Below, in pieces: positions 23,860 through 35,900 of a stretch of DNA of 64,000 nt. Position 1 is the first letter of the stretch. Each line of letters starts with the position of its first letter. This DNA is from Clusia tigrina (lineage: Eukaryota; Arthropoda; Insecta; Diptera; Clusiidae), in NCBI GenBank assembly GCA_920105625.2, contig OV050032.1, positions 110,716,542 to 110,780,541 on the forward strand, written 5' to 3'. A program made the position numbers and the translations under genes. The notes beneath the pieces are model-generated. The model made no database searches. It was not told the DNA's origin and saw nothing but the letters and a program-made list of their open reading frames with translations.

Positions 23860-26505
23860 TCAATTGGCTCGAGTACTTTATTGTTACAAAATTTCAAGGT
23901 TTTATGACGCTCCAGAAAAAGTTACGAGCATTTGTATACTGCAAACTTTGATAGGTGTAGGACGTACCGTATAGAAGTTAGGGGCGTTTGAAGTTTTATC
24001 AGTGTTTGATTTGGGACTCAAGGGTAGCATAGCTTTGAGCGATGGCTTAAATTGACAAGAGGCTCGAGTACTTTATTGTTACAAAATTTCAAGGTTTTAT
24101 GACGCTCCAGTAAAAAGTTACAAGCATTTGAATGTTGCAAACTTTGATAGGTGTAGGACGTACCGTAAAGAAGTTAGGGCCATTTGAAGTTTTATCAGTG
24201 TTTGATTTGGGACTCTAGGGTAGCATAGCTTTGAGCGATAGCTTAAATTGACAAGAGACTCGTGTACTTTATTGTTACAAAATTTCAAGGTTTTATGGCG
24301 CTCCAGTAAAAAGTTACAAGCATTTGAATGTTGCAAACTTTGATAGGTGTAGGACGTACCGTATAGAAGTTAGGGCCATTTGAAGTTTTATCAGTGTTTG
24401 ATTTGGGACTCTAGGGTAGCATAGCTTTGAGCGATAGCTTAAATTGACAAGAGACTCGTGTACTTTATTGTTACAAAATTTCAAGGTTTTATCGCGCTCC
24501 AGTAAAAAGTTACAAGCATTTGAATGTTGCAAACTTTGATAGGTGTAGGACGTGTCGTATAGAAGTTAGGACCATTTGAAGTTTTATCAGGTTTTGATTT
24601 GGGACTCAAGGGTAGCATAGTTTTGAGCGATGGCTTAAATTGTCAAGAGGCTCGAGTACTTTATTGTTACAAAATTTCAAGGTTTTATGACGCTCCAGTA
24701 AAAAGTTCCAAGCATTTGTATGTTGTAAACTTTGATATGTGTAGGACGTACCGTAAAGAAGTTAGGGGCGTTTGAAGTTTTATCAGTGTTTGATTTGGGA
24801 CTCTAGGGTAGCATAGCTTTGAGCGATAGCTTAAATTGACAAGAGACTCGTGTACTTTATTGTTACAAAATTTCAAGGTTTTATGGGGTTCCAGTAAAAA
24901 GTTACAAGCATTTGAATGTTGCCAACTTTGATAGGTGTAGGACGTACCGTATAGAAGTTAGGGGCGTTTGAAGTTTTATCAGTGTTTGATTTGGGACTCT
25001 AGGGTAGCATAGCTTTGAGCGATAACATAAATTGACAAGAGGCTCGGGTACTTCATTGTTACAAAATTTCAAGGTTTTATGACGCTCCAGTAAAAAGTTA
25101 CAAGCATTTGTATGTTGCCAACTTTGATAGGTGTAGGACGTACCGTATAGAAGTTAGGGGCGTTTGAAGTTTTATCAGTGTTTGATTTGGGACTCTAGGG
25201 TAGCATAGCTTTGAGCGATAACATAAATTGACAAGAGGCTCGGGTACTTCATTGTTACAAAATTTCAAGGTTTTATGACGCTCCAGTAAAAAGTTACAAG
25301 CATTTGAATGTTGCCAACTTTGATAGGTGTAGGACGTACCGTAAAGAAGTTAGGGCCATTTGAAGTTTTATCAGTGTTTGATTTGGGACTCTAGGGTAGC
25401 ATAGCTTTGAGCGATGGCTTAAATTGACAAGAGGCTCGAGTACTTTATTGTTACAAAATTTCAAGGTTTTATGACGCTCCAGTAAAAAGTTACAAGCATT
25501 TGTATTTTGCAAACCTTGATAGGTGTAGGACGTACCGTATAGAAGTTAGGGCCATTTGAAGTTTTATCAGTGTTTGATTTGGGACTCTAGGGTAGCATAG
25601 CTTTGAGCGATAGCTTAAATTGACAAGAGACTCGAGTACTTTATTGTTACAAAATTTCAATGTTTTATGACGCTCCAGCAAAAAGTTACAAGCATTTGTA
25701 TGTTGCCAACTTTGATAGGTGTAGGACGTACCGTATATAAGTTAGGGGCGTTTGAAGTTTTATCAGTGTTTGATTTGGGGCTCTAGGGTAGCATAGTTTT
25801 GAGCGATAACATAAATTGACAAGAGGCTCGAGTACTTTATTGTTACAAAATTTCAAGGTTTTATGACGCTTCAGTAAAATGTTACAAGCATTTGTATGTT
25901 GCAAACTTTGATAGGTGTAGTACGTACCGTATAGAAGTTAGGGCCATTTGAAGTTTTATCAGTGTTTGATTTGGGACTCAAGGGTAGCATAGCTTTGAGC
26001 GATGGCTTAAATTGACAATAGGCCCGAGTACTTTATTGTTACAAAATGTCAAGGTTTTATGACGCTCCAGTAAAAAGTTACAAGCATTTGTATGTTGCAA
26101 ACTTTGATAGGTGTAGGACGTACCGTATAGAAGTTTGGGCCATTTGAAGTTTTATCAGTGTTTGATTTGGGACTCAAGGGTAGCATAGCTTTGAGCGATG
26201 GCCTAAATTGACAAGAGGCTCGTGTACTTTATTCTTACAAAATTTCAAGGTTTTATGACGCTCCAGTAAAAAGTTACAAGCATTTGAATGTTGCTAACTT
26301 TGATAGGTGTAGGACGTACCGTAAAGAAGTTAGGGGCGTTTGAGGTTTTATCAGTGTTTGATTTGGGACTCTAGGGTAGCATAGCTTTGAGCGATAGCTT
26401 AAATTGACAAGAGGCTCGAGATCTTTATTGTTACAAAATTTCAAGGTTTTGTGACGCTCCAGTAAAAAGATACAAGAATTTGTATGTTGCAAACTTTGAT
26501 AGGTG
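23860..26505. repeat. 2.6-kb block repeated at about 30,720-33,350
   Basis: Markers 'gttacgagc' (23,921) and 'cgtgtcg' (24,551) recur at 30,779 and 31,409, both 6,858 bp away (35 monomers minus two bases). Units near 25,294, 25,686 and 26,274 recur at 32,139, 32,531 and 33,119 at 6,845 bp; the 13-base change equals the deletion at about 31,935 in the distal copy. The match ends near 26,509, where 'gtagtacg' faces 'gtaggacg'. Confidence 0.87.
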
Positions 26506-26734
26506 TAGTACGTACCGTATAGAAGTTAGGGCCATTTGAAGTTTTATCAGTGTTTGATTTGGGACTCAAGGGTAGCATAGCTTTGAGCGATGGCTTAAAT
26601 TGACAATAGGCCCGAGTACTTTATTGTTACAAAATGTCAAGGTTTTATGACGCTCCAGTAAAAAGTTACAAGCATTTGTATGTTGCAAACTTTGATAGGT
26701 GTAGGACGTACCGTATAGAAGTTTGGGCCATTTG

Positions 26735-28635
26735 AAGTTTTATCAGTGTTTGATTTGGGACTCAAGGGTAGCATAGCTTTGAGCGATGGCCTAAATTGAC
26801 AAGAGGTTCGAGTACTTTATTGTTACAAAATTTCAAGGTTTTATGACGCTCCAGTAAAAAGCTACAAGCATTTGTATGTTGCAAACTTTGATAGGTGTAG
26901 GACGTACCGTATAGAAGCTAGGGGCGTTTGAAGATTTATCAGTGTTTGATTTGGGACTCTAGGGTAGCATAGCTTTGAGCGATGGCTTAAATTGACAAGA
27001 GGCTCGAGTACTTTATTGTTACAAAATTTCAAGGTTTTATGACGCTCCAGTAAAAAGATACAAGCATTTGTATGTTCCAAACTTTGATAAGTGTAGGACG
27101 TACCATATAAAAGTTAGGGCCATTTGAAGTTTTATCAGTGTTTGATTTGGGACTCTAGGGTAGCATAGCTTTGAGCGATAGCTTAAATTGACAAGAGACT
27201 CGTGTACTTTATTGTCACAAAATCTCAAGGTTTTATGACGCTCCAGTAAAAAGATACAAGCATTTGAATGTTGCTAACTTTGATAGGTGTAGGACGTACC
27301 GTAAAGAAGTTAGGGGCGTTTGAAGATTTATCAGTGTTTGATTTGGGACTCTAGGGTAGCATAGCTTTGAGCGATGGCTTAAATTGACAAGAGGCTCGAG
27401 TACTTTATTGTTACAAAATTTCAAGGTTTTATGACGCTCCAGTAAAAAGATACAAGCATTTGTATGTTCCAAACTTTGATAGGTGTAGGACGTACCGTAT
27501 AGAAGTTAGGGGCATTTGAAGTTTTATCAGTGTTTGATTTGGGACTCAAGGGTAGCATAGCTTTGAGCGATAGCTTAAATTGACAAGAGACTCGTGTACT
27601 TTATTGTTACAAAATTTCAAGGTTTTATAACGCTCCAGTAAAAAGTTACAAGCATTTGAATGTTGCTAACTTTGATAGGTGTAGGACGTACCGTAAAGAA
27701 GTTAGGGGCGTTTGAAGATTTATCAGTGTTTGATTTGGGACTCTAGGGTAGCATAGCTTTGAGCGATGGCTTAAATTGACAAGAGGCTCGAGTACTTTAT
27801 TGTTACAAAATTTCAAGGTTTTATGACGCTCCAGTAAAAAGATACAAGCATTTGTATGTTCCAAACTTTGATAGGTGTAGGACGTACCGTATAGAAGTTA
27901 GGGCCATTTGAAGTTTTATCAGTGTTTGATTTGGGACTCAAGGGTAGCATAGCTTTGAGCGATGGCTTAAATTGTCAAGAGGCTCGAGTACTTTATTGTT
28001 ACAAAATTTCAAGGTTTTATGACGCTCCAGTAAAAAGTTACAAGCATTTGTATGTTGTAAACTTTGATATGTGTAGGACGTACCGTATAGAAGTTTGGGC
28101 CATTTGAAGTTTTATCAGTGTTTGATTTGGGACTCAAGGGTAGCATAGCTTTGAACGATAGCTTAAATTGACAAGAGGCTCGGGTACTTCATTGTTACAA
28201 AATTTCAAGGTTTTATGACGCTCCAGAAAAAGTTACGAGCATTTGTATGCTGCAAACTTTGATAGGTGTAGGACGTACCGTATAGAAGTTAGGGGCGTTT
28301 GAAGTTTTATCAGTGTTTGATTTGGGACTCAAGGGTAGCATAGCTTTGAGCGATGGCTTAAATTGACAAGAGGCTCGAGTACTTTATTGTTACAAAATTT
28401 CAAGGTTTTATGACGCTCCAGTAAAAAGTTACAAGCATTTGAATGTTGCAAACTTTGATAGGTGTAGGACGTACCGTAAAGAAGTTAGGGCCATTTGAAG
28501 TTTTATCAGTGTTTGATTTGGGACTCTAGGGTAGCATAGCTTTGAGCGATAGCTTAAATTGACAAGAGACTCGTGTACTTTATTGTTACAAAATTTCAAG
28601 GTTTTATGGCGCTCCAGTAAAAAGTTACAAGCATT
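26735..28635. repeat. Block repeated 13 monomers later (2,547 bp), copy 1
   Basis: Runs parallel to 29,282-31,180. The rare 'gtcacaaaatctcaagg' string at 27,214 recurs at 29,761, 'gttacgagc' at 28,232 recurs at 30,779, and a 'gtcaagaggctcgag' unit near 27,974 recurs near 30,521. All are 2,547 bp apart (13 x 196 minus one). The match begins after about 26,725 ('gtttgggcc' against 'attaggggcg') and ends near 28,639 ('tgtatgttgcc' against 'tgaatgttgca'). Confidence 0.87.
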
Positions 28636-29281
28636 TGTATGTTGCCAACTTTGATAGGTGTAGGACGTACCGTATATAAGTTAGGGGCGTTTGAAGTTTT
28701 ATCAGTGTTTGATTTGGGACTCAAGGGTAGCATAGCTTTGAGCGATGGCTTAAATTGACAAGAGGCCCGAGTACTTTATTGTTACAAAATGTCAAGGTTT
28801 TATGACGCTCCAGTAAAAAGTTACAAGCATTTGTATGTTGCAAACTTTGATAGGTGTAGGACGTACCGTATAGAAGTTTGGGCCATTTGAAGTTTTATCA
28901 GTGTTTGATTTGGGACTCAAGGGTAGCATAGCTTTGAGCGATGGCCTAAATTGACAAGAGGCTCGTGTACTTTATTGTTACAAAATTTCAAGGTTTTATG
29001 ACGCTCCAGTAAAAAGTTACAAGCATTTGAATGTTGCTAACTTTGATAGGTGTAGGACGTACCGTAAAGAAGTTAGGGGCGTTTGAGGTTTTATCAGTGT
29101 TTGATTTGGGACTCTAGGGTAGCATAGCTTTGAGCGATAGCTTAAATTGACAAGAGGCTCGAGATCTTTATTGTTACAAAATTTCAAGGTTTTGTGACGC
29201 TCCAGTAAAAAGATACAAGAATTTGTATGTTGCAAACTTTGATAGGTGTAGGACGTACCGTAAAGAAATTAGGGGCGTTTG

Positions 29282-31180
29282 AATTTTTATCAGTGTTTGA
29301 TTTGGGACTCAAGGGTAGCATAGCTTTGAGCGATGGCCTAAATTGACAAGAGGTTCGAGTACTTTATTGTTACAAAATTTCAAGGTTTTATGACGCTCCA
29401 GTAAAAAGTTACAAGCATTTGTATGTTGCAAACTTTGATAGGTGTAGGACGTACCGTATAGAAGCTAGGGGCGTTTGAAGATTTATCAGTGTTTGATTTG
29501 GGACTCTAGGGTAGCATAGCTTTGAGCGATGGCTTAAATTGACAAGAGGCTCGAGTACTTTATTGTTACAAAATTTCAAGGTTTTATGACGCTCCAGTAA
29601 AAAGATACAAGCATTTGTATGTTCCAAACTTTGATAAGTGTAGGACGTACCATATAAAAGTTAGGGCCATTTGAAGTTTTATCAGTGTTTGATTTGGGAC
29701 TCTAGGGTAGCATAGCTTTGAGCGATAGCCTAAATTGACAAGAGACTCGTGTACTTTATTGTCACAAAATCTCAAGGTTTTATGACTCTCCAGTAAAAAG
29801 ATACAAGCATTTGAATGTTGCTAACTTTGATAGGTGTAGGACGTACCGTAAAGAAGTTAGGGGCGTTTGAAGATTTATCAGTGTTTGATTTGGGACTCTA
29901 GGGTAGCATAGCTTTGAGCGATGGCTTAAATTGACAAGAGGCTCGAGTACTTTATTGTTACAAAATTTCAAGGTTTTATGACGCTCCAGTAAAAAGATAC
30001 AAGCATTTGTATGTTCCAAACTTTGATAGGTGTAGGACGTACCGTATAGAAGTTAGGGCCATTTGAAGTTTTATCAGTGTTTGATTTGGGACTCAAGGGT
30101 AGCATAGCTTTGAGCGATAGCTTAAATTGACAAGAGACTCGTGTACTTTATTGTTACAAAATTTCAAGGTTTTATGACGCTCCAGTAAAAAGTTACAAGC
30201 ATTTGAATGTTGCTAACTTTGATAGGTGTAGGACGTACCGTAAAGAAGTTAGGGACGTTTGAAGATTTATCAGTGTTTGATTTGGGACTCTAGGGTAGCA
30301 TAGCTTTGAGCGATGGCTTAAATTGACAAGAGGCTCGAGTACTTTATTGTTACAAAATTTCAAGGTTTTATGACGCTCCAGTAAAAAGATACAAGCATTT
30401 GTATGTTCCAAACTTTGATAGGTGTAGGACGTACCGTATAGAAGTTAGGGCCATTTGAAGTTTTATCAGTGTTTGATTTGGGACTCAAGGGTAGCATAGC
30501 TTTGAGCGATGGCTTAAATTGTCAAGAGGCTCGAGTACTTTATTGTTACAAAATTTCAAGGTTTTATGACGCTCCAGTAAAAAGTTACAAGCATTTGTAT
30601 GTTGTAAACTTTGATATGTGTAGGACGTACCGTATAGAAGTTTGGGCCATTTGAAGTTTTATCAGTGTTTGATTTGGGACTCAAGGGTAGCATAGCTTTG
30701 AACGATAGCTTAAATTGACAAGAGGCTCGGGTACTTCATTGTTTCAAAATTTCAAGGTTTTATGACGCTCCAGAAAAAGTTACGAGCATTTGTATGCTGC
30801 AAACTTTGATAGGTGTAGGACGTACCGTATAGAAGTTAGGGGCGTTTGAAGTTTTATCAGTGTTTGATTTGGGACTCAAGGGTAGCATAGCTTTGAGCGA
30901 TGGCTTAAATTGACAAGAGGCTCGAGTACTTTATTGTTACAAAATTTCAAGGTTTTATGACGCTCCAGTAAAAAGTTACAAGCATTTGAATGTTGCAAAC
31001 TTTGATAGGTGTAGGACGTACCGTAAAGAAGTTAGGGCCATTTGAAGTTTTATCAGTGTTTGATTTGGGACTCTAGGGTAGCATAGCTTTGAGCGATAGC
31101 TTAAATTGACAAGAGACTCGTGTATTTTATTGTTACAAAATTTCAAGGTTTTATGGCGCTCCAGTAAAAAGTTACAAGCA
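29282..31180. repeat. Block repeated 13 monomers later (2,547 bp), copy 2
   Basis: Partner of 26,735-28,635. Visible private changes include 'gatagcctaaatt' near 29,726 where the other copy has 'gatagcttaaatt', 'atgactctcc' near 29,783 for 'atgacgctcc', and 'gtttcaaaatttc' near 30,741 for 'gttacaaaatttc'. Its right part also belongs to the block shared with 23.9-24.3 kb, so two different duplications overlap here. Confidence 0.85.
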
Positions 31181-33350
31181 TTTGAATGTTGCAAACTTTG
31201 ATAGGTGTAGGACGTACCGTATAGAAGTTAGGGCCATTTGAAGTTTTATCAGTGTTTGATTTGGGACTCTAGGGTAGCATAGCTTTGAGCGATAGCTTAA
31301 ATTGACAAGAGACTCGTGTACTTTATTGTTACAAAATTTCAAGGTTTTATGGCGCTCCAGTAAAAAGTTACAAGCATTTGAATGCTGCAAACTTTGATAG
31401 GTGTAGGACGTGTCGTATAGAAGTTAGGACCATTTGAAGTTTTATCAGGTTTTGATTTGGGACTCAAGGGTAGCATAGCTTTGAGCGATGGCTTAAATTG
31501 TCAAGAGGCTCGAGTACTTTATTGTTACAAAATTTCAAGGTTTTATGACGCTCCAGTAAAAAGTTCCAAGCATTTGTATGTTGTAAACTTTGATATGTGT
31601 AGGACGTACCGTAAAGAAGTTAGGGGCGTTTGAAGTTTTATCAGTGTTTGATTTGGGACTCTAGGGTAGCATAGCTTTGAGCGATAGCTTAAATTGACAA
31701 GAGACTCGTGTACTTTATTGCTACAAAATTTCAAGGTTTTATGGCGCTCCAGTAAAAAGTTACAAGCATTTGAATGTTGCAAACTTTGATAGGTGTAGGA
31801 CGTACCGTATAGAAGTTAGGGCCATTTGAAGTTTTATCAGTGTTTGATTTGGGACTCTAGGGTAGCATAGCTTTGAGCGATAGCTTAAATTGACAAGAGA
31901 CTCGAGTACTTTATTGTTACAAAATTTCAATGTTGTAAAAAGTTACAAGCATTTGTATGTTGCCAACTTTGATAGGTGTAGGACGTACCGTATAGAAGTT
32001 AGGGGCGTTTGAAGTTTTATCAGTGTTTGATTTGGGACTCTAGGGTAGCATAGCTTTGAGCGATAACATAAATTGACAAGAGGCTCGGGTACTTCATTGT
32101 TACAAAATTTCAAGGTTTTATGACGCTCCAGTAAAAAGTTACAAGCATTTGAATGTTGCCAACTTTGATAGGTGTAGGACGTACCGTAAAGAAGTTAGGG
32201 CCATTTGAAGTTTTATCAGTGTTTGATTTGGGACTCTAGGGTAGCATAGCTTTGAGCGATGGCTTAAATTGACAAGAGGCTCGAGTACTTTATTGTTACA
32301 AAATTTCAAGGTTTTATGACGCTCCAGTAAAAAGTTACAAGCATTTGTATTTTGCAAACCTTGATAGGTGTAGGACGTACCGTATAGAAGTTAGGGCCAT
32401 TTGAAGTTTTATCAGTGTTTGATTTGGGACTCTAGGGTAGCATAGCTTTGAGCGATAGCTTGAATTGACAAGAGACTCGAGTACTTTATTGTTACAAAAT
32501 TTCAATGTTTTATGACGCTCCAGTAAAAAGTTACAAGCATTTGTATGTTGCCAACTTTGATAGGTGTAGGACGTACCGTATATAAGTTAGGGGCGTTTGA
32601 AGTTTTATCAGTGTTTGATTTGGGGCTCTAGGGTAGCATAGCTTTGAGCGATAACATAAATTGACAAGAGGCTCGAGTACTTTATTGTTACAAAATTTCA
32701 AGGTTTTATGACGCTTCAGTAAAAAGTTACAAGCATTTGTATGTTGCAAACTTTGATAGGTGTAGTACGTACCGTATAGAAGTTAGGGCCATTTGAAGTT
32801 TTATCAGTGTTTGATTTGGGACTCAAGGGTAGCATAGCTTTGAGCGATGGCTTAAATTGACAAGAGGCTCGAGTACTTTATTGTTACAAAATGTCAAGGT
32901 TTTATGACGCTCCAGTAAAAAGTTACAAGCATTTGTATGTTGCAAACTTTGATATGTGTAGGACGTACCGTATAGAAGTTTGGGCCATTTGAAGTTTTAT
33001 CAGTGTTTGATTTGGGACTCAAGGGTAGCATAGCTTTGAGCGATGGCCTAAATTGACAAGAGGCTCGTGTACTTTATTGTTACAAAATTTCAAGGTTTTA
33101 TGACGCTCCAGTAAAAAGTTACAAGCATTTGAATGTTGCTAACTTTGATAGGTGTAGGACGTACCGTAAAGAAGTTAGGGGCGTTTGAGGTTTTATCAGT
33201 GTTTGATTTGGGACTCTAGGGTAGCATAGCTTTGAGCGATAGCTTAAATTGACAAGAGGCTCGAGATCTTTATTGTTACAAAATTTCAAGGTTTTGTGAC
33301 GCTCCAGTAAAAAGATACAAGAATTTGTATGTTGCAAACTTTGATAGGTG
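30720..33350. repeat. Distal copy of the 23.9-26.5 kb block, with a 13-bp deletion
   Basis: Matches 23,860-26,505 as described there. It carries one clear structural change, a 13-base deletion near 31,935, and ends near 33,352. The units near 32,139, 32,531 and 33,119 are also found at 14,909, 15,301 and (for the third) 17,653, and at 18,633, 19,025 and 19,613. The same three-step cassette is therefore shared by four places in the window. Confidence 0.85.
31928..31942. repeat. Truncated monomer junction (13-bp deletion)
   Basis: The sequence reads 'caatgttgtaaaaag'. Complete neighbours read 'caatgtt', then 13 further bases ending in the 'gctcca' of the unit start, then 'gtaaaaag'. The deletion removes the monomer boundary itself. 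It is absent from the otherwise matching copy near 25.1 kb, so it arose after that duplication. No clear microhomology is visible at the junction. Confidence 0.9.
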
Positions 33351-35900
33351 TAGGACGTACCGTAAAGAAATTAGGGGCGTTTGAATTTTTATCAGTGTTT
33401 GATTTGGGACTCAAGGGTAGCATAGCTTTGAGCGATGGCCTAAATTGACAAGAGGTTCGAGTACTTTATTGTTACAAAATTTCAAGGTTTTATGACGCTC
33501 CAGTAAAAAGTTACAAGCATTTGTATGTTGCAAACTTTGATAGGTGTAGGACGTACCGTATAGAAGCTAGGGGCGTTTGAAGATTTATCAGTGTTTGATT
33601 TGGGACTCTAGGGTAGCATAGCTTTGAGCGATGGCTTAAATTGACAAGAGGCTCGAGTACTTTATTGTTACAAAATTTCAAGGTTTTATGACGCTCCAGT
33701 AAAAAATACAAGCATTTGTATGTTCCAAACTTTGATAAGTGTAGGACGTACCATATAAAAGTTAGGGCCATTTGAAGTTTTATCAGTGTTTGATTTGGGA
33801 CTCTAGGGTAGCATAGCTTTGAGCGATAGCTTAAATTGACAAGAGACTCGTGTACTTTATTGTCACAAAATCTCAAGGTTTTATGACGCTCCAGTAAAAA
33901 GATACAAGCATTTGTATGTTGCAAACTTTGATAGGTGTAGGACGTACCGTAAAGAAGTTAGGGGCGTTTGAAGTTTTATCAGTGTTTGATTTGGGACTCT
34001 AGGGTAGCATAGCTTTGAGCGATAGCTTAAATTGACAAGAGGCTCGAGATCTTTATTGTTACAAAATTTCAAGGTTTTATGACGCTCCAGTAAAAAGTTA
34101 CAAGCATTTGTATGTTGCAAACTTTGATAGGTGTAGGACATACCGTATAGAAGTTAGGGCCATTTGAAGTTTTATCAGTGTTTGATTTGGGAATCAAGGG
34201 TAGCATAGCTTTGGGCGATAGCTTAAATTGACAAGAGGCTCGGGTACTTCATTGTTACAAAATTTCAAGGTTTTATGACGCTCCAGTAAAAAGTTACAAG
34301 CATTTGAATGTTGCAAACTTTGATAGGTGTAGGACGTACCGTAAAGAAGTTAGGGCCATTTGAAGTTTTATCAGTGTTTGATTTGGGACTCTAGGGTAGC
34401 ATAGCTTTGAGCGATAACTTAAATTGACAAGAGGCTCGAGTACTTTATTGTTACAAAATTTCAAGGTTTTATGACGCTCCAGTAAAAAGTTACAAGCATT
34501 TGTATTTTGCAAACTTTGATAGGTGTAGGACGTACCGTATAGAAGTTAGGACCATTTGAAGTTTTATCAGGGTTTGATTTGGGACTCAAGGGTAGCATAG
34601 CTTTGAGCGATGGCTTAAATTGTCAAGAGGCTCGAGTACTTTATTGTTACAAAATTTCAAGGTTTTATGACGCTCCAGTAAAAAGTTCCAAGCATTTGTA
34701 TGTTGTAAACTTTGATATGTGTAGGACGTACCGTAAAGAAGTTAGGGGCGTTTGAAGTTTTATCAGTGTTTGATTTGGGACTCTAGGGTAGCATAGCTTT
34801 GAGCGATAGCTTAAATTGACAAGAGACTCGTGTACTTTATTGTTACAAAATTTCAAGGTTTTATGACGCTCCAGTAAAAAGTTACAAGCATTTGAATGTT
34901 GCAAACTTTGATAGGTGTAGGATGTACCGTATAGAAGTTAGGGCCATTTGAAGTTTTATCAGTGTTTGAATTGGGACTCTAGGGTAGCATAGCTTTGAGC
35001 GATAGGTTAAATTGACAAGAGACTCGAGTACTTTATTGTTACAAAATTTCAATGTTTTATGACGCTCCAGTAAAAAGTTACAAGCATTTGTATGTTGCCA
35101 ACTTTGATAGGTGTAGGACGTACCGTATATAAGTTAGGGGCGTTTGAAGTTTTATCAGTGTTTGATTTGGGACTCTAGGGTAGCATATCTTTGAGCGATA
35201 ACATAAATTGACAAGAGGCTCGAGTACTTTATTGTTACCAAATTTCAAGGTTTTATGACGCTCCAGTAAAAAGTTACAAGCATTTGTATGTTGCAAACTT
35301 TCATAGGTGTAGTACGTACCGTATAGAAGTTAGGGCCATTTGAAGTTTTATCAGTGTTTGATTTGGGACTCAAGGGTAGCATAGCTTTGAGCGATGGCCT
35401 AAATTGACAAGAGGCTCGTGTACTTTATTGTTACAAAATTTCAAGGTTTTATGACGCTCCAGTAAAAAGTTACAAGCATTTGAATGTTGCTAACTTTGAT
35501 AGGTGTAGGACGTACCGTAAAGAAGTTAGGGGCGTTTGAAGTTTTATCAGTGTTTGATTTGGGACTCTAGGGTAGTATAGCTTTGAGCGATAGCTTAAAT
35601 TGACAAGAGGCTCGAGATCTTTATTGTTACACAATTTCAAGGTTTTGTGACGCTCCAGTAAAAAGATACAAGCATTTGTATGTTGCAAACTTTGATAGGT
35701 GTAGGACGTACCGTAAAGAAGTTAGGGGCGTTTGAATTTTTATCAGTGTTTGATTTGGGACTCAAGGGTAGCATAGCTTTGAGCGATGGCCTAAATTGAC
35801 AAGAGATTCGAGTACTTTATTGTTACAAAATTTCAAGGTTTTATGACGCTCCAGTAAAAAGTTACAAGCATTTGTATGTTGCAAACTTTGATAGGTGTAG
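33350..35900. repeat. Satellite stretch, mosaic of neighbouring blocks
   Basis: About 13 monomers assembled from types seen elsewhere. The third 'gtcacaaaatctcaagg' unit lies at 33,862. A 'gacatacc' unit near 34,138 resembles those near 18.1 and 20.0 kb. A 'gtcaagaggctcgag' unit followed by 'aaagttccaagc' near 34,620-34,690 resembles those near 24.6 and 31.5 kb. No clean internal higher-order period was found, and no non-satellite sequence. Confidence 0.8.
33511..33924 (-). repeat. Two monomers joined in one frame by a single-base loss
   Basis: One base is missing near 33,705 ('gtaaaaaatacaagc' for 'gtaaaaagatacaagc'), making this unit 195 bp. Because 195 is divisible by three, the minus-strand frame continues into the next unit and gives an open frame of 137 codons, the longest in the window. 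It starts with TTG, is only two near-copies of the monomer translation, and is not supported as a gene. I list it to explain the long frame. Confidence 0.85.
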
